Shown piece after piece: positions 29,094 through 50,848 of a stretch of DNA of 64,000 nucleotides (the stretch's first letter is position 1; every line of letters begins with the position of its first letter). The notes under the pieces are model-generated. The model saw only the letters and a list, made by a program, of their open reading frames with translations. It ran no database searches and was not told the origin of the DNA. A program made the position numbers and the translations under genes. The stretch is from Prochlorococcus sp. MIT 0603 (lineage in GTDB: Bacteria > Cyanobacteriota > Cyanobacteriia > PCC-6307 > Cyanobiaceae): the NCBI RefSeq assembly GCF_000760215.1, contig NZ_JNAW01000004.1, positions 124,001 to 188,000 of the forward strand, in the 5' to 3' direction.

Positions 29094-30149
29094 CTATGAC
29101 ATTTCCGCATTAAAACGTCTCAGTTGTCCACATGCTGCGTTTTTATCAAGACCTCGACTTCTACGCAAGCTAACAGCAATTCCTCTTTTCTCTAGGATTT
29201 GCATAAAACTTCGAACACGATCATTACCAGGACGTTTAAATGTTTCTCCGTCGATCGGATTATAGGCAATAAGATTTACATGGCTCTGAAAACCACCAAC
29301 AAGATCAGCCAGCTCTTCCGCATGTTCAATATGATCATTCAAAAATCCCAGTAATATATATTCAAAACTCACTCGCCTACCTGTTATGTCTATATAATGT
29401 TGACAATCTTCCATTAGAGATTTGATGGGGTAAGCATTTGCAGATGGTATTAATGTCTGGCGCAACTGTTGGTTTGGTGCATGTAAGCTTAACGCAAGAG
29501 TGAATTGCGCACTACCAAGTAAATCAATAGCCTTTTCCCCTAGCTGTGGCAAGACATTCCTAACACCCACAGTGCTTACAGTTATTCTGCGTTGGCCAAT
29601 GCCTAGATCTTCATTTATACACCTAATAGAAGATAAAACTGCTTCAACATTTAAAAGAGGTTCACCCATGCCCATAAAAACAACGTGAGAAGGACGTCTT
29701 TCAAAAGCTGTACTAACTGCAAAAAACTGGTCTACTATTTCGTTCACTTTCAATGAGCGTTGAAGTCCTCCTTTGCCAGTAGCACAAAACTTACAACTCA
29801 TTGAGCAACCAATTTGACTGGATACACAGACAGTCAAACGTTTCTCTGTAGGGATGCCAACTGTCTCAATAGTTTGATTATCAGAAGTAGAAAGTAATAG
29901 CTTTATAGTGCGATCATTAGATCTAAGGCGATTCACTTCTTTCAGGGCTCCAACATTAAAGCCTTTATTAATCAAGGACTCCCTCCAAGACTTAGGCAAG
30001 ACAGTTATATCCTCAATATTTCGTATGCCTCTTTGATATAGCCATTGATAGAGTTGCCGTCCTCTGAAAGAAGATTCACCATTATCTACAGCCAAATTTT
30101 CAAGTTGGGTCAGATTTAACCCGAGTAAATCAACTGTGTTACTTTCCAA
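29094..30149 (-). CDS. rlmN: Dual-specificity RNA methyltransferase RlmN
   Basis: Radical SAM enzyme that makes 2-methyladenosine at A2503 of 23S rRNA and A37 of some tRNAs. It has 351 residues. The cluster motif CxxxCxxC is in [28 protein letters not shown] and the methyl-carrying cysteine near the C-terminus (KNAACGQLR) are intact. It starts 11 bases downstream of the HLI gene, so the two are probably co-transcribed, possibly from the rpo operon. Confidence 0.96.
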   Translation of the reverse strand: MESNTVDLLGLNLTQLENLAVDNGESSFRGRQLYQWLYQRGIRNIEDITVLPKSWRESLINKGFNVGALKEVNRLRSNDRTIKLLLSTSDNQTIETVGIPTEKRLTVCVSSQIGCSMSCKFCATGKGGLQRSLKVNEIVDQFFAVSTAFERRPSHVVFMGMGEPLLNVEAVLSSIRCINEDLGIGQRRITVSTVGVRNVLPQLGEKAIDLLGSAQFTLALSLHAPNQQLRQTLIPSANAYPIKSLMEDCQHYIDITGRRVSFEYILLGFLNDHIEHAEELADLVGGFQSHVNLIAYNPIDGETFKRPGNDRVRSFMQILEKRGIAVSLRRSRGLDKNAACGQLRRFNAEMS

Positions 30150-30160
30150 TTATGAAATAC

Positions 30161-30313
<153 letters not shown>

Positions 30314-30350
30314 TTAAGCCTCCTCATAGATGTGGTAAAAATAACCGCCA

Positions 30351-34466
<4,116 letters not shown>

Positions 34467-34501
34467 CTAATCGGTGTTTTTTAAAAGTAATGAATAAAAG
34501 T

Positions 34502-39747
<5,246 letters not shown>

Positions 39748-40007
39748 TCGAGAACCTACTGCGGATAAAAGAAGGAACTGATCATCTTGGGACTGCAACC
39801 ATTTCAAATGAATTAATATTGAATCATTGAGAAGAAACACTTAACTCAATAGTTCAATCGAAATCACCTAATAAGGACAACAGTCGAAAGCTAAACCCTT
39901 TAAAAAGAAAGGCTTCTCAAGACACACATCAAGAGAAACCATGCCAAGCCAAGACAATATTTAATACTACACTTTAATTGGTTTTTTTTATCTAGGAAAT
40001 CCTCAAT
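39748..40007. other. Intergenic region upstream of rpoB
   Basis: 260 A+T-rich bases between the rpoB start and the tatD stop, both genes on the minus strand. The minus strand has A/T-rich -10-like words near 39960, but no clear -35 element. I see no small ORF or strong hairpin. Confidence 0.35.
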
Positions 40008-40790
40008 TTATGGTAAACCAAACAATACTCTCGCATTCAAAGTACTGCTCTCAGCAATATCAGAGAAATCTTGACCCCTAATATCGGCAATCTTCAGAGC
40101 AACTGACTGCACATATGCAGGTTCATTTCGCTTCCCTCGATTTGGTATTGGTGCCAAGAAAGGACAGTCGGTTTCTATAAGAAAACGATCTTGTGGAACA
40201 TTTAAAGCACATTCGTGTATCTGCTTTGCTTTAGGGAAAGTAACTGTACCGCTAAAACTTATATAAAAACCTAAATCCAAAAATCTTTGCATCTCTTCCA
40301 CTGTCCCCCCCCAACAATGCATAACACCTGAAACCGCTCGACCCTTATCCTGCAAATCAGTAAGCAAATCAAACATTGGGGAAGCAGCATCTCTGCAATG
40401 AACAATTACTGGTAAATTCAACTCAAATGCCAAGTCTAGTTGAGGCATTAGTACAGCCATTTGTTCTTCTAAATTCGAATCTCGGTACAAATCCAATCCA
40501 AGCTCTCCAATTGCTACTACTCGAGAATCTTCACGCGCAGACTTTCTCAAAACTTCTATCGTCTCATCTCCCTTCCAATGTTTTGTATCTAAAGGATGAA
40601 CTCCAACTGAATACCTAAGCTCTGGGAATCTGTCAGCCAAAGCCTTAATAGCAGGTATCTCAGATGGTTCCACACATGCATGAAGCAAACTTTTTACTCC
40701 TGCTGCTCTCCACCGAGAAGCAACCTCCTCTAAATCATCTTGAAAAGTAGAGAAAACAATATGGCAATGACTATCTATAAGGGAATTCAA
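40008..40790 (-). CDS. tatD: TatD family metal-dependent deoxyribonuclease
   Basis: 260 residues, a TIM-barrel metallohydrolase with 3'-5' exonuclease activity in characterised members. Metal ligands are visible as IDSHCHIVFS at the N-terminus, VAIGELGLDLYRD, PVIVHCRDA, GVMHCWGG, and FLIETDCPFLAP. It is 70 bases downstream of rpsT on the same strand, an association common in cyanobacteria, and the two may be co-transcribed. Confidence 0.95.
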   Translation of the reverse strand: MNSLIDSHCHIVFSTFQDDLEEVASRWRAAGVKSLLHACVEPSEIPAIKALADRFPELRYSVGVHPLDTKHWKGDETIEVLRKSAREDSRVVAIGELGLDLYRDSNLEEQMAVLMPQLDLAFELNLPVIVHCRDAASPMFDLLTDLQDKGRAVSGVMHCWGGTVEEMQRFLDLGFYISFSGTVTFPKAKQIHECALNVPQDRFLIETDCPFLAPIPNRGKRNEPAYVQSVALKIADIRGQDFSDIAESSTLNARVLFGLP

Positions 40791-40860
40791 TTTTCTAAAA
40801 GTAGATAGTATTCATAATCTTAATTTTCTATATGAAAAAATTCACTCTGATTTATTTTTC

Positions 40861-41169
<309 letters not shown>

Positions 41170-41287
41170 TTACTGCTGGACTAGAAAAGATCCTAGCTTA
41201 AAGACCTAAAGAAAAAAAAACTTTTTTAAATTCTAGGCAATTTATTCTTTAAGCCCTAACTTTAGGGAAGAGTTTGTAAGTAAAAGA

Positions 41288-42610
41288 TTGACTCAAAGAA
41301 AGCAAATATTGAATTGCACCAAAAACTTGCAAGAAGCTCAACAATATTTGGAGAAAATAGCTTCCCGCACTTGTTTAGATAAACAAGAAAAGGTTCTTGA
41401 ATCAGTCCAAGAGATTCTTCAAGAAGTCAAAGATTATGGTAACAAGGCTTTATTGAGACTTACAGAAAAGTTTGATGGTTTTAGACCAGACCCTTTAGAA
41501 GTATTGGCCAAGCATACTGAAAAAGCATGGAATGAAACTCCTAAAGAACTTCAAGAGGCTTTAAAGCTAGCTAAAAAGCGAATCAAAGAATTTCACAAAG
41601 AACAAATCCCAAAAGATATTCTCCTAACTGGTTCTTACGGAGAAAAAATAGGAAAACGTTGGACCCCCGTTCAGAAAGCAGGTATTTATGTCCCTGGAGG
41701 GAGGGCTTGCTACCCCAGTACAGTTCTTATGAATGCCATACCAGCGCTAGTCGCTGGGGTAAAAGACATTGTAATGGTTTCACCAGCTAATCCAAATGGT
41801 CAATTAAATAAAACCGTTCTTGCAGCAGCATATATTGCTGGAATAAAGAAGATATTTAGAATCGGTGGTGCACAAGCAATAGGAGCGCTTGCTTACGGAA
41901 CAGAAACGATCCCACGAGTTGATGTCATTAGTGGTCCAGGAAATATCTATGTAACTCTTGCAAAGAAATCTGTTTATGGACAAGTAGGTATTGACTCACT
42001 TGCAGGGCCCAGTGAAGTGCTAATTATTGCCGATCATAGTGCTGACATTAGTCAAGTGGCAGCTGATCTACTAGCCCAAGCAGAGCATGATCCTTTAGCA
42101 GCTTCTATCTTATTGACAACAGATTCAAACCTTGCAGAAAAAATTGACTTGGAACTTGAAAATCAATTAAAGGGTCACCCTCGTTCAGATATTTGCATTA
42201 AAGCTCTTAAAGAGTGGGGACTAATAGTGATTTGCGAAAAACTTGAAACATGCGCAATATTAAGCAATCAATTCGCACCAGAACATCTTGAATTGTTAAT
42301 TGAAAACCCAGTTGAATTTTCTTCTCAGATTACAAATGCTGGCGCTATATTTTTAGGCCCATGGAGTCCAGAAGCTACAGGAGATTACCTTGCTGGTCCA
42401 AATCACACATTACCGACTTCTGGAACTGCAAGATTCAGTAGTGCACTGGGAGTAGAAACTTTTATGAAAAGTTCATCCATAATTAATTTTTCAAAACATG
42501 CTTTAGAAAAAACTAGCAATGCAATTATTGAAATAGCCAATAGCGAAGGTTTATATAGTCATGCAGAGTCTATAAAGCTAAGAACATCTAAGATTTCTTC
42601 AAACGATTAA
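41288..42610 (+). CDS. hisD: Histidinol dehydrogenase
   Basis: Catalyses the last two oxidations of histidine synthesis, using NAD and zinc. It has 440 residues from a TTG start. Motifs are [53 protein letters not shown], the zinc ligands in QAEHDPLA, and [10 protein letters not shown]. Its 3' end overlaps the convergent rpiA by 23 bases. Confidence 0.97.
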   Translation: MTQRKQILNCTKNLQEAQQYLEKIASRTCLDKQEKVLESVQEILQEVKDYGNKALLRLTEKFDGFRPDPLEVLAKHTEKAWNETPKELQEALKLAKKRIKEFHKEQIPKDILLTGSYGEKIGKRWTPVQKAGIYVPGGRACYPSTVLMNAIPALVAGVKDIVMVSPANPNGQLNKTVLAAAYIAGIKKIFRIGGAQAIGALAYGTETIPRVDVISGPGNIYVTLAKKSVYGQVGIDSLAGPSEVLIIADHSADISQVAADLLAQAEHDPLAASILLTTDSNLAEKIDLELENQLKGHPRSDICIKALKEWGLIVICEKLETCAILSNQFAPEHLELLIENPVEFSSQITNAGAIFLGPWSPEATGDYLAGPNHTLPTSGTARFSSALGVETFMKSSSIINFSKHALEKTSNAIIEIANSEGLYSHAESIKLRTSKISSND

Positions 42611-43301
42611 CAGTAGTAGTTCCATCAATTATTTCTCCAATTAAAACTTCATTAGTAAGATTTACAAATAAGCCATTTTCTAAAACCCCAGCGATATTAT
42701 TAATCTGCTTCTCTAACTTTTCAGGATCCTCAATCCCATTATCAAAACTCACATCGAGAACTAAATTCCCTTGATCAGTTACAACTGGTCCAGCTTTTTT
42801 GTGCGCCATTCTCAGTTCAGAAGTAGATCCTAAATTATCTAATTGCTTTTGAACCACTTGCCAAGCAGAAGGCATTACCTCAACTGGAAGCATAAAATCT
42901 AAATTTAACTTCTGAACAATCTTGCTTGAATCAACAACAACTACAAATCGGTCTGCTAGAGATGCAACCAATTTTTCTTGAACATGGCAAGCTCCACCAC
43001 CCTTAATAAGCTGAAAAGAAGGGTCTACTTCATCAGCGCCATCAATAGCCAAATCTATATTGCTAATTGCAGAAAAAGCTTGTAAAGGAATATCTAACTG
43101 TGTAGCAAGAACCTCACCTTGAAAAGATGTTGTCACTCCAGTGATGTCTTTTAAAGTACCCTCTTTCAATTTTTGGCCTAAGGATTCGATCATTAAAGCA
43201 GCTGTAGAGCCTGATCCAAGACCCACTATCATGCCATCTTTTATTTGCTCAACAGCCGCATTTGCTACTGCAATTTTCATTTTTGTCTGTAGATCTGTCA
43301 T
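42588..43301 (-). CDS. rpiA: Ribose-5-phosphate isomerase A
   Basis: Interconverts ribose-5-phosphate and ribulose-5-phosphate in the Calvin cycle and pentose phosphate pathway. The ATG at 43301 ([20 protein letters not shown]) gives 237 residues and a family-like N-terminus. An ATG at 43319 would add six. Conserved parts are [36 protein letters not shown] and the C-terminal [10 protein letters not shown]. It overlaps hisD by 23 bases tail to tail and lies downstream of the protease gene on the same strand. Confidence 0.96.
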   Translation of the reverse strand: MTDLQTKMKIAVANAAVEQIKDGMIVGLGSGSTAALMIESLGQKLKEGTLKDITGVTTSFQGEVLATQLDIPLQAFSAISNIDLAIDGADEVDPSFQLIKGGGACHVQEKLVASLADRFVVVVDSSKIVQKLNLDFMLPVEVMPSAWQVVQKQLDNLGSTSELRMAHKKAGPVVTDQGNLVLDVSFDNGIEDPEKLEKQINNIAGVLENGLFVNLTNEVLIGEIIDGTTTVNRLKKS

Positions 43302-43331
43302 CTGTAATGCTCTAAACATATAGAAAGATTT

Positions 43332-44471
<1,140 letters not shown>

Positions 44472-44590
44472 CTAGATTTTAAAGCTTGCACCAAATCAAC
44501 TGCAAGGAAGGCAAATGGGAGAAATTTTTTCAAAATCAAAATATTTTGAAAGTATAGAAAAGTAAAAGATCATCCAGTAGAATTATTTTG

Positions 44591-44620
44591 CCTGACGGTT
44601 ACCTCCTTTAGGGAGGCAGG
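44591..44620 (+). promoter_or_regulatory. Leader hairpin before rimP burying a Shine-Dalgarno-like GGAGG
   Basis: CCTCC at 44602-44606 pairs with GGAGG at 44612-44616 around a five-base loop. CCTG at 44591-44594 can pair with CAGG at 44617-44620 outside it. The GGGAGG word is about 20 bases from the TTG at 44637, too far for an ordinary ribosome-binding site, and is locked in the stem. A role in controlling the rimP-nusA-infB operon is inference. Confidence 0.4.
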
Positions 44621-44636
44621 TGAAAATTAAAAACTG

Positions 44637-45137
44637 TTGGGCTTCAGATCCAACTATCAATCCTGTCTCTTGCAAAAGAAACTCGTCAAAGATCTAGAGC
44701 ATTTAGCTGCCAATTCAGCTGCAAAAGAAGGATTTGAAGTTGTTGGGTTGAAGTTAATTACCCAAATAAAGCCTATGACAATTCAAGTTCAAATTCGTCA
44801 TCAAGATGGTGGAGATGTAACTTTGGATGATTGTTCAAAGATGACTGGTCCAATTAGCGATTCTATTGAAAGGGCGCAATTAGTAAATTCAGCTTATATA
44901 TTAGAAATCAGTAGCCCTGGTCTTAATGATATTCTAGAAACTGACAAGGAGTTTGAGACATTCAAGGGGTTCCCTATTGAAGTATCTACAAAAAATCAGT
45001 CACAATCTTTTGTTCTTAAAAGCGGTTTACTTCATACAAGATCAGAAGAACATCTACTAATAAATGTAAAAGGGAAAATGAACAAGATTCCAAGAAAAGA
45101 TGTCATTCAAGTTCGACTAGCAAGTCCAACTGGATAG
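44637..45137 (+). CDS. rimP: Ribosome maturation factor RimP
   Basis: Assists 30S subunit assembly. Up to 166 residues from a TTG at 44637; a TTG at 44670 is an alternative that starts at the conserved LQKKLVKDLEHLA. The N-terminal domain includes AAKEGFEVVGLKLI and MTIQVQIRHQDGGDVTLDDC. The hinge AYILEISSPGLNDIL is clear, and the C-terminal domain is SH3-like. It is the first gene of the conserved rimP-nusA-ylxR-infB operon and is divergent from the protease gene. Confidence 0.93.
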   Translation: MGFRSNYQSCLLQKKLVKDLEHLAANSAAKEGFEVVGLKLITQIKPMTIQVQIRHQDGGDVTLDDCSKMTGPISDSIERAQLVNSAYILEISSPGLNDILETDKEFETFKGFPIEVSTKNQSQSFVLKSGLLHTRSEEHLLINVKGKMNKIPRKDVIQVRLASPTG

Positions 45138-45181
45138 CATCAAAATTCAATCCTTTATCCCAATTCCCCCCTCCATCATCG

Positions 45182-46615
45182 ATGGCATTAGTTCTTCTCC
45201 CCGGACTCAACAATTTAATCGAAGACATTAGTGAGGAGAAAAAACTCCCTGCTCAAGTCGTAGAGACTGCCCTTAGGGAAGCTTTGCTCAAAGGTTATGA
45301 AAGGTATAGAAGGACTCTTTACTTAGGAATAAATGAGAATCCTTTTGAAGAAGAATATTTCAGCAACTTTGATATTGGGTTAGACCTTGATCAAGAAGGT
45401 TATCGAGTACTGGCTAGCAAAATTATTGTAGAAGAAGTTGAAAGCGAAGATCATCAAATTGCTCTATCAGAAGTAATGCAAGTTGCTGAAGATGCTCAAA
45501 CAGGAGACACAGTAGTACTAGACGTAACTCCTGAGAAAGAAGAGTTTGGGAGAATGGCAGCATCTACTACCAAACAAGTTCTTTCTCAAAAGCTGAGGGA
45601 TCAGCAAAGAAGAATGATTCAGGAAGAATTCGCAGATCTTGAAGATCCAGTCCTAACTGCAAGGGTAATTCGTTTTGAAAGGCAATCTGTAATCATGGCT
45701 GTAAGTTCTGGATTAGGAAGGCCAGAAGTAGAAGCAGAGCTTCCCAAAAGGGACCAACTTCCTAATGACAACTATCGAGCGAATGCAACATTCAAAGTCT
45801 TTTTAAAAGAAGTTAGTGAGGTTCCAAGAAGAGGGCCTCAGCTTTTTGTGAGCAGAGCAAATGCAGGACTAGTAGTTTATTTATTTGAAAATGAAGTTCC
45901 AGAAATTCAAGAAGGATCTGTGAGGATCGTTGCCGTTGCTCGAGAAGCAAATCCTCCTACCAGATCTGTTGGACCAAGAACAAAAGTAGCTGTTGATAGC
46001 ATTGAAAGAGAAGTAGATCCAGTAGGGGCATGCATTGGAGCAAGAGGATCAAGAATTCAACAAGTGGTCAATGAACTTAGAGGTGAAAAGATTGATGTTA
46101 TTCGTTGGTCCACTGACCCAATTCAATACATATGTAATTCATTGAGTCCTGCAAGAGTTGAAGTTGTAAGGCTAGTTGATCCAGAAGGTCAACATGCTCA
46201 TGTTCTTGTGCCGCCAGATCAATTAAGTCTTGCAATTGGTCGTGAAGGGCAAAATGTGAGACTTGCAGCAAGATTAACCGGTTGGAAGATTGATATAAAA
46301 AACTCCCAGGAATATGACCAAACTGCTGAAGATGCAATCGTAGCTGAACTAATTTCTCAAAGGGAAGAAGAAGAAGCCCTTCAAAAAGAAGCTGAAGATC
46401 GCTTGGCCGCCGAGCAAGCTGCAAGAGCTGAAGAAGATGCCAGATTGAGAGAACTCTATCCACTTCCTGAAGACGAAGAAGAATTTGAAGCGGAAGGAGA
46501 TAACGAAATTTTAGAAACAGATGAAAAGGATCTTGTTAACAATTCCAAAGACACTCAAAATCAACAATCCTATATTGAAGAAGACCCTAATTCAGATGAG
46601 GCTAGAACCCGGTGA
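45182..46615 (+). CDS. nusA: Transcription elongation/termination factor NusA
   Basis: 477 residues. The N-terminal RNA-polymerase-binding domain starts at MALVLLPGLNNLIEDISEEK. An S1 domain lies at about 130-200. Two KH domains follow, with VDPVGACIGARGSRIQQVVN and LAIGREGQNVRLAARLTGW. The last 100 residues are acidic and helical, in place of the acidic repeats of E. coli NusA. It starts 44 bases after rimP and overlaps the ylxR start by four bases. Confidence 0.97.
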   Translation: MALVLLPGLNNLIEDISEEKKLPAQVVETALREALLKGYERYRRTLYLGINENPFEEEYFSNFDIGLDLDQEGYRVLASKIIVEEVESEDHQIALSEVMQVAEDAQTGDTVVLDVTPEKEEFGRMAASTTKQVLSQKLRDQQRRMIQEEFADLEDPVLTARVIRFERQSVIMAVSSGLGRPEVEAELPKRDQLPNDNYRANATFKVFLKEVSEVPRRGPQLFVSRANAGLVVYLFENEVPEIQEGSVRIVAVAREANPPTRSVGPRTKVAVDSIEREVDPVGACIGARGSRIQQVVNELRGEKIDVIRWSTDPIQYICNSLSPARVEVVRLVDPEGQHAHVLVPPDQLSLAIGREGQNVRLAARLTGWKIDIKNSQEYDQTAEDAIVAELISQREEEEALQKEAEDRLAAEQAARAEEDARLRELYPLPEDEEEFEAEGDNEILETDEKDLVNNSKDTQNQQSYIEEDPNSDEARTR

Positions 46616-46890
46616 CACAAAATCGCGTCCTGCGTCGCTGTGTTGCTTGTAGACAAATACTCGATCGCAAGCAGTTATGGAGAGTAATCAGGGATTGTCA
46701 GGATGGAGTAGTTCTCGACAAAGGAATGGGAAGATCAGCTTATCTATGTCCCAATGAGAACTGTCTCAAAGAAGCATGGCAGCGAAAACGTTTACAGAAA
46801 GCCCTGAGGTGTCAGGTCAATGTAAGTGTTATAGAGGTGCTGCAAAATAGGTTGAATCACTGCAATGATTCAATTACTAAGGCAATATAA
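46612..46890 (+). CDS. ylxR: YlxR family RNA-binding protein (DUF448)
   Basis: 92 residues from a GTG that overlaps the nusA stop (GTGA). The core RRCVACRQILDRKQLWRVIR and GRSAYLCPNENCLKEAWQRK match YlxR, a small basic nucleic-acid-binding protein always found between nusA and infB. Studied homologues bind DNA or RNase P and influence gene expression; the role in cyanobacteria is not established. Confidence 0.93.
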   Translation: MTQNRVLRRCVACRQILDRKQLWRVIRDCQDGVVLDKGMGRSAYLCPNENCLKEAWQRKRLQKALRCQVNVSVIEVLQNRLNHCNDSITKAI

Positions 46891-46955
46891 AAGGGTGTAT
46901 ACCCAATTAAAGGGAACTACATCCAAAAGACTGTCAGCATCAACACGAAACTTTA

Positions 46956-49900
46956 ATGACAAGCAGCGGAAAAATCAGGATCTACGAACTATCCAGAGAT
47001 TTAAATCTGGATAATAAAGATGTGCTTGATGCTGCTAAAAAGCTTTCGATCTCAGCTAAAAGTCACAGCAGCTCGATAAGTGATATAGACGCGAACAAAA
47101 TAAAAGAATTGGTTTCACAAAAAACAACTAGAAAGGCTGAGTCACAAGCCAAGCAAAATGCAGGCAAGGAAATTCTCTCTCTGAAAAAAGCTAGTGAATT
47201 ATCTAAAACACAATCTAAATCAATTAAAAAACAAAATGAAAAGAAAGAACCCAGCTTAAAAAGCAAGCCATCAGATCCACCAAAAATACATTCAAAATCG
47301 CCTAAACCTCCTTCTCCACCAAAAGCTATAGACAGTCAAAAGCAGCAATCATCTCAGCCACTTACTCTACAAAGCCCTTCAACTCCTCGTCCAAAGCAAG
47401 TTCCTATAAGCAAACCTTCGGTATCTCCTCCTATACAACCTAAAACAACATCTGTTTCTAAGTCTCCTAATAAAGAGTTTCAACCTCCTGTTTCCAGAAA
47501 ATTACCAGTACAAAATAGTACATCTAGCAAAAAGATAGATATTGTAAGCAAGCCAAAATCACTACGAACACCAAATTCCGCCAAGTCAATTAAGCCGGCC
47601 ATAGAAACTAAACCTAACAACCCAAACCCACCCCAAGCTGAAGCCAATAGGCCTCAAGCCAAAGCTCCTCAAAGACCTATAGCACCACCACCAAGACCCA
47701 AACTTCAGCCTAATTTCAAACCTAAGCCTGGCAGAACGAATCAAAGTGGGGTAGCAAATAGAAATACTGCTTTACCTCAACGCAATCCTGGAATTCAACC
47801 TCGTCGTTCAAATAATCGAAACAATCTTCCAACTAGAGATCAAGGCAAGCCTCCCACCAAGAGTAATAAAGTTGAACTAGTAGGAGCTCCAATAAGAAGG
47901 AATAGCAATTCTCCTACTGGGATTGGAGGCAAGGTATCTAAAAATGAAAACTTTAGGCAAGGCTCCTCAGGTTCGGTAGTCAAACAGTCTCCCCAAAGAC
48001 GCTCTGATGGAAATAGTGGAGGTCGTTCACAAGCACGTCCTAGGCCAGGAATGCCTTCTGGAATGCGAAAACCAGTTGCACCTGGTGAGCTTATGCAACT
48101 GCAGAAACCCACAAATAAAGTTAGTCCTCCAATAAAACGTTCTGATATTCCAAAAGGACCTAAACGCGAAAGCTCTCAGACAGCCAAGCCACCTACAAGC
48201 AGACCAACCCCAAGCCCTTCTTCAGCCCCCAAGAGGCCACCTCAAAGAATTGGTTCTCCAGGTTCATCAGCTAGAAAAAGGAAGCCGGATTGGGATGATG
48301 CAGCAAAACTAGAAGCTCTTAGAAATAAATCACCACAAAAACAACGACAAAAAGTTCACATTATTGGGGAAAACGATGATGCATTAACTGCTGAGACAAG
48401 TGGTTTTGCAGGTGGACAACAAGCAGTCGTTCTTTCTGCAAGCCTTGCACGTCCTTCAACTCCAAAAAACAAAGTAACCAAAAAGCAAACTGCCAAACCA
48501 TCAGGCGCACTGAAAAAGAGGAAAAAAGAATCTACACGTCAAAGACAACGTAGAAGAGCAATGGAATTACGTGCAGCACGTGAAGCTAAACAAATCCGGC
48601 CAGAAATGATTGTTGTTCCTGAAGACAACATTACAGTTCAAGAGCTCGCAGATAAACTCAGTGTGGAGAGTTCAGAAATTATCAAATCTCTCTTCTTTAA
48701 AGGAATAACAGCAACAGTTACACAATCATTAGACCTTCAAACAATAGAAACCGTAGCAGAAGAGTTTGGTGTTCCAGTATTACAAGATGACGTCGAAGAA
48801 GCTGCAAAGAAAACAGTCGAAATGATCGAAGAGACAGATATTAAGCACCTAATGAGAAGGCCACCTGTCGTAACAGTGATGGGACACGTTGATCACGGAA
48901 AAACAAGTTTGCTAGATGCAATACGCAAAGCCAGAGTAGCAGCAGGAGAGGCAGGAGGCATTACTCAACATATTGGTGCTTATCAAGTAGATGTCCTTCA
49001 TGATGAGAAGCAACGTAAATTAACCTTCCTTGATACTCCAGGTCATGCAGCTTTTACTGCCATGCGAGCTAGAGGAACAAAAGTCACTGATGTAGCCATA
49101 CTTGTAGTTGCTGCTGATGATGGAGTACGTCCTCAAACACTAGAAGCAATTAGTCATGCTAGAGCTGCGAAGGTGCCCATAGTAGTAGCAATCAACAAAA
49201 CAGATAAAGAAGGAGCTTCACCAGATCGTGTTAAGCAAGAGTTATCTGAACATGAACTTGTTGCTGAAGAGTGGGGAGGAGATGTTGTAATGATTCCAGT
49301 TAGTGCAATTAAAGGTGAAAATATAGATAAATTATTAGAAATGATTCTCCTTGTCACTGAAGTCGAAGACTTGCAAGCTAATCCAGATCGGCTGGCAAAA
49401 GGAACAGTAATCGAAGCACATTTAGATAAAGCAAAAGGACCCGTGGCGACCCTGCTCGTACAAAATGGGACGCTTAAATCAGGTGACGTTTTAACAGCTG
49501 GTCCTGTATTAGGAAAAGTCAGAGCGATGGTTGATGAAAATGGTCAGAGGCTCAAAGAAGCTGGTCCATCTTGTCCAGTAGAAGCCTTGGGATTTAATGA
49601 AGTCCCTACTGCAGGAGATGAATTCGAAGTTTACCCAGATGAAAAGTCTGCCAGAAATGTTGTTGGTGAAAGAGCCTCTGATGCAAGAGCTACTCGACTT
49701 GCACAACAAATGGCTTCAAGGAGGGTATCTCTTTCTTCAATGTCAGGGCAAGCCAATGAAGGAGATCTAAAAGAGTTAAATCTAATCCTTAAAGCTGACG
49801 TGCAAGGAAGCGTTGAAGCGATACTTAGTTCTCTTGAGCAATTACCAAAAGACGAAGTACAAGTAAGGGTCCTGCTCTCTGCTCCTGGGGAAATAACTGA

Positions 49901-50384
49901 AACTGATGTTGATCTTGCTGCTGCTTCAGGAGCCGCAATTATAGGTTTCAATACTTCAATGGCATCCGGCGCTAAAAGAGCTGCTGATGCAAATGGTGTT
50001 GATGTTCGTGATTATGAGGTTATTTATAAACTTCTAGAAGATATTCAATTAGCCATGGAAGGACTTCTAGAACCAGACATGGTAGAAGAAAAAATTGGAG
50101 AAGCAGAAGTGAGAGCTATATTTAATATTGGCAAAAGTGCCGTTGCAGGTTGCTATATCTCTAATGGCAAGCTTCAACGTAATTGCAAAGTACGCGTGAA
50201 AAGAGCTGAGCAGATTGTCTTTGAAGGAGACCTTGATTCTCTCAGACGCAATAGAGATGTTGTCAAAGATGTCTCCAGTGGCTTTGAATGTGGAGTAGGA
50301 TGTGACAGATTCGCAAATTGGAAAGAGGGAGACATCATTGAAGGTTATAAACTAGTAACACAACGTAGAAAATTAAGTACTTAA
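46956..50384 (+). CDS. infB: Translation initiation factor IF-2
   Basis: 1142 residues. The GTPase that brings initiator tRNA to the 30S subunit. An N-terminal IF2N-like segment (residues 1-50) is followed by a long low-complexity Pro/Ser/Lys/Gln-rich linker to about residue 480. A second IF2N segment comes next, then the G domain near 640 with [22 protein letters not shown] and AINKTD. The C-terminal domains end in [20 protein letters not shown]. The linker is typical of large cyanobacterial IF-2. It is the last gene of its operon. Confidence 0.98.
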   Translation: MTSSGKIRIYELSRDLNLDNKDVLDAAKKLSISAKSHSSSISDIDANKIKELVSQKTTRKAESQAKQNAGKEILSLKKASELSKTQSKSIKKQNEKKEPSLKSKPSDPPKIHSKSPKPPSPPKAIDSQKQQSSQPLTLQSPSTPRPKQVPISKPSVSPPIQPKTTSVSKSPNKEFQPPVSRKLPVQNSTSSKKIDIVSKPKSLRTPNSAKSIKPAIETKPNNPNPPQAEANRPQAKAPQRPIAPPPRPKLQPNFKPKPGRTNQSGVANRNTALPQRNPGIQPRRSNNRNNLPTRDQGKPPTKSNKVELVGAPIRRNSNSPTGIGGKVSKNENFRQGSSGSVVKQSPQRRSDGNSGGRSQARPRPGMPSGMRKPVAPGELMQLQKPTNKVSPPIKRSDIPKGPKRESSQTAKPPTSRPTPSPSSAPKRPPQRIGSPGSSARKRKPDWDDAAKLEALRNKSPQKQRQKVHIIGENDDALTAETSGFAGGQQAVVLSASLARPSTPKNKVTKKQTAKPSGALKKRKKESTRQRQRRRAMELRAAREAKQIRPEMIVVPEDNITVQELADKLSVESSEIIKSLFFKGITATVTQSLDLQTIETVAEEFGVPVLQDDVEEAAKKTVEMIEETDIKHLMRRPPVVTVMGHVDHGKTSLLDAIRKARVAAGEAGGITQHIGAYQVDVLHDEKQRKLTFLDTPGHAAFTAMRARGTKVTDVAILVVAADDGVRPQTLEAISHARAAKVPIVVAINKTDKEGASPDRVKQELSEHELVAEEWGGDVVMIPVSAIKGENIDKLLEMILLVTEVEDLQANPDRLAKGTVIEAHLDKAKGPVATLLVQNGTLKSGDVLTAGPVLGKVRAMVDENGQRLKEAGPSCPVEALGFNEVPTAGDEFEVYPDEKSARNVVGERASDARATRLAQQMASRRVSLSSMSGQANEGDLKELNLILKADVQGSVEAILSSLEQLPKDEVQVRVLLSAPGEITETDVDLAAASGAAIIGFNTSMASGAKRAADANGVDVRDYEVIYKLLEDIQLAMEGLLEPDMVEEKIGEAEVRAIFNIGKSAVAGCYISNGKLQRNCKVRVKRAEQIVFEGDLDSLRRNRDVVKDVSSGFECGVGCDRFANWKEGDIIEGYKLVTQRRKLST

Positions 50385-50495
50385 ACCTCCTCTTTCCATC
50401 ACAAATACCTTAAATAGTTAACGTCACTTGAGAATTATTATCAATCACAACTCTTTAGTAGACATAATAAATCTATACACAAGTATTCAATAGCA

Positions 50496-50514
50496 GGGGG
50501 CTTTGGAAGTCCTC
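50496..50514. terminator. Probable terminator downstream of infB
   Basis: GGGGGCTT at 50496-50503 pairs with AAGTCCTC at 50507-50514 (eight pairs, two of them G-U) around a three-base loop, followed by ATTT. It lies between the convergent infB and DUF3493 genes. The T-run is short, so efficiency is uncertain. Confidence 0.45.
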
Positions 50515-50521
50515 ATTTCCT

Positions 50522-50758
50522 TCAATCTTCTCGAGATCGGTCTAAAAACACAAAAGTAGAAAATAGAAAGAAAGCTATTAATTGTATCCCAAGGTCATTT
50601 AATAATACTGTTTCACCCGAGAAAGATCTTACTCCCATAATCAATAAACCAACCCCTGCCGAAGCCGATAATGCAATCCAGACAACACGCCTGACTCCTC
50701 GAAAGGGACTTCTAGACTCTTTCAAAAGCTTTTCTCGCATTTTGGGATCTAAAGTCAA
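50522..50758 (-). CDS. DUF3493 family membrane protein (LPA3-like)
   Basis: 78 residues. MREKLLKESRSPFRGVRRVV is followed by two membrane helices (about 24-43 and 53-71) and a charged tail (DRSRED). The SPFRGVRR pattern and topology fit DUF3493, which includes the plant LPA3 protein needed for photosystem II accumulation. A photosystem assembly role is therefore plausible but not shown. It is convergent with infB and divergent from tRNA-Thr. Confidence 0.82.
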   Translation of the reverse strand: MTLDPKMREKLLKESRSPFRGVRRVVWIALSASAGVGLLIMGVRSFSGETVLLNDLGIQLIAFFLFSTFVFLDRSRED

Positions 50759-50776
50759 TGTAAAATCCTTTGTATA

Positions 50777-50848
50777 GCCGGTGTAGCTCAGGGGTAGAGC
50801 AACTGATTCGTAACCAGTAGGTCAGCGGTTCAATTCCGCTCACCGGCA
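50777..50848 (+). tRNA. trnT-CGU: tRNA-Thr (anticodon CGU)
   Basis: A complete cloverleaf: seven-pair acceptor stem (GCCGGTG with CACCGGC), D-arm GCTC/GAGC, anticodon loop TTCGTAA, T-arm AGCGG-TTCAATT-CCGCT and discriminator A. The CCA end is not encoded. The anticodon CGU reads ACG threonine codons. The last pair of the anticodon stem (position 31-39) is an A-C mismatch. Confidence 0.96.

Noticed and set aside
39748-39840. Upstream extension of rpoB by 31 codons
   Set aside because: The sequence is unlike RpoB N-termini, and the ATG at 39747 gives the family start.
47840-48112. 90-codon minus-strand ORF opposite the infB linker
   Set aside because: The low-complexity Pro/Ser-rich sense strand keeps the antisense frame open by composition; no ribosome-binding site or family match.
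47100-48400. Pro/Ser/Lys-rich repeats in infB as a sign of recombination or a mobile element
   Set aside because: Long disordered linkers are normal in cyanobacterial IF-2, and the frame and flanking domains are intact.
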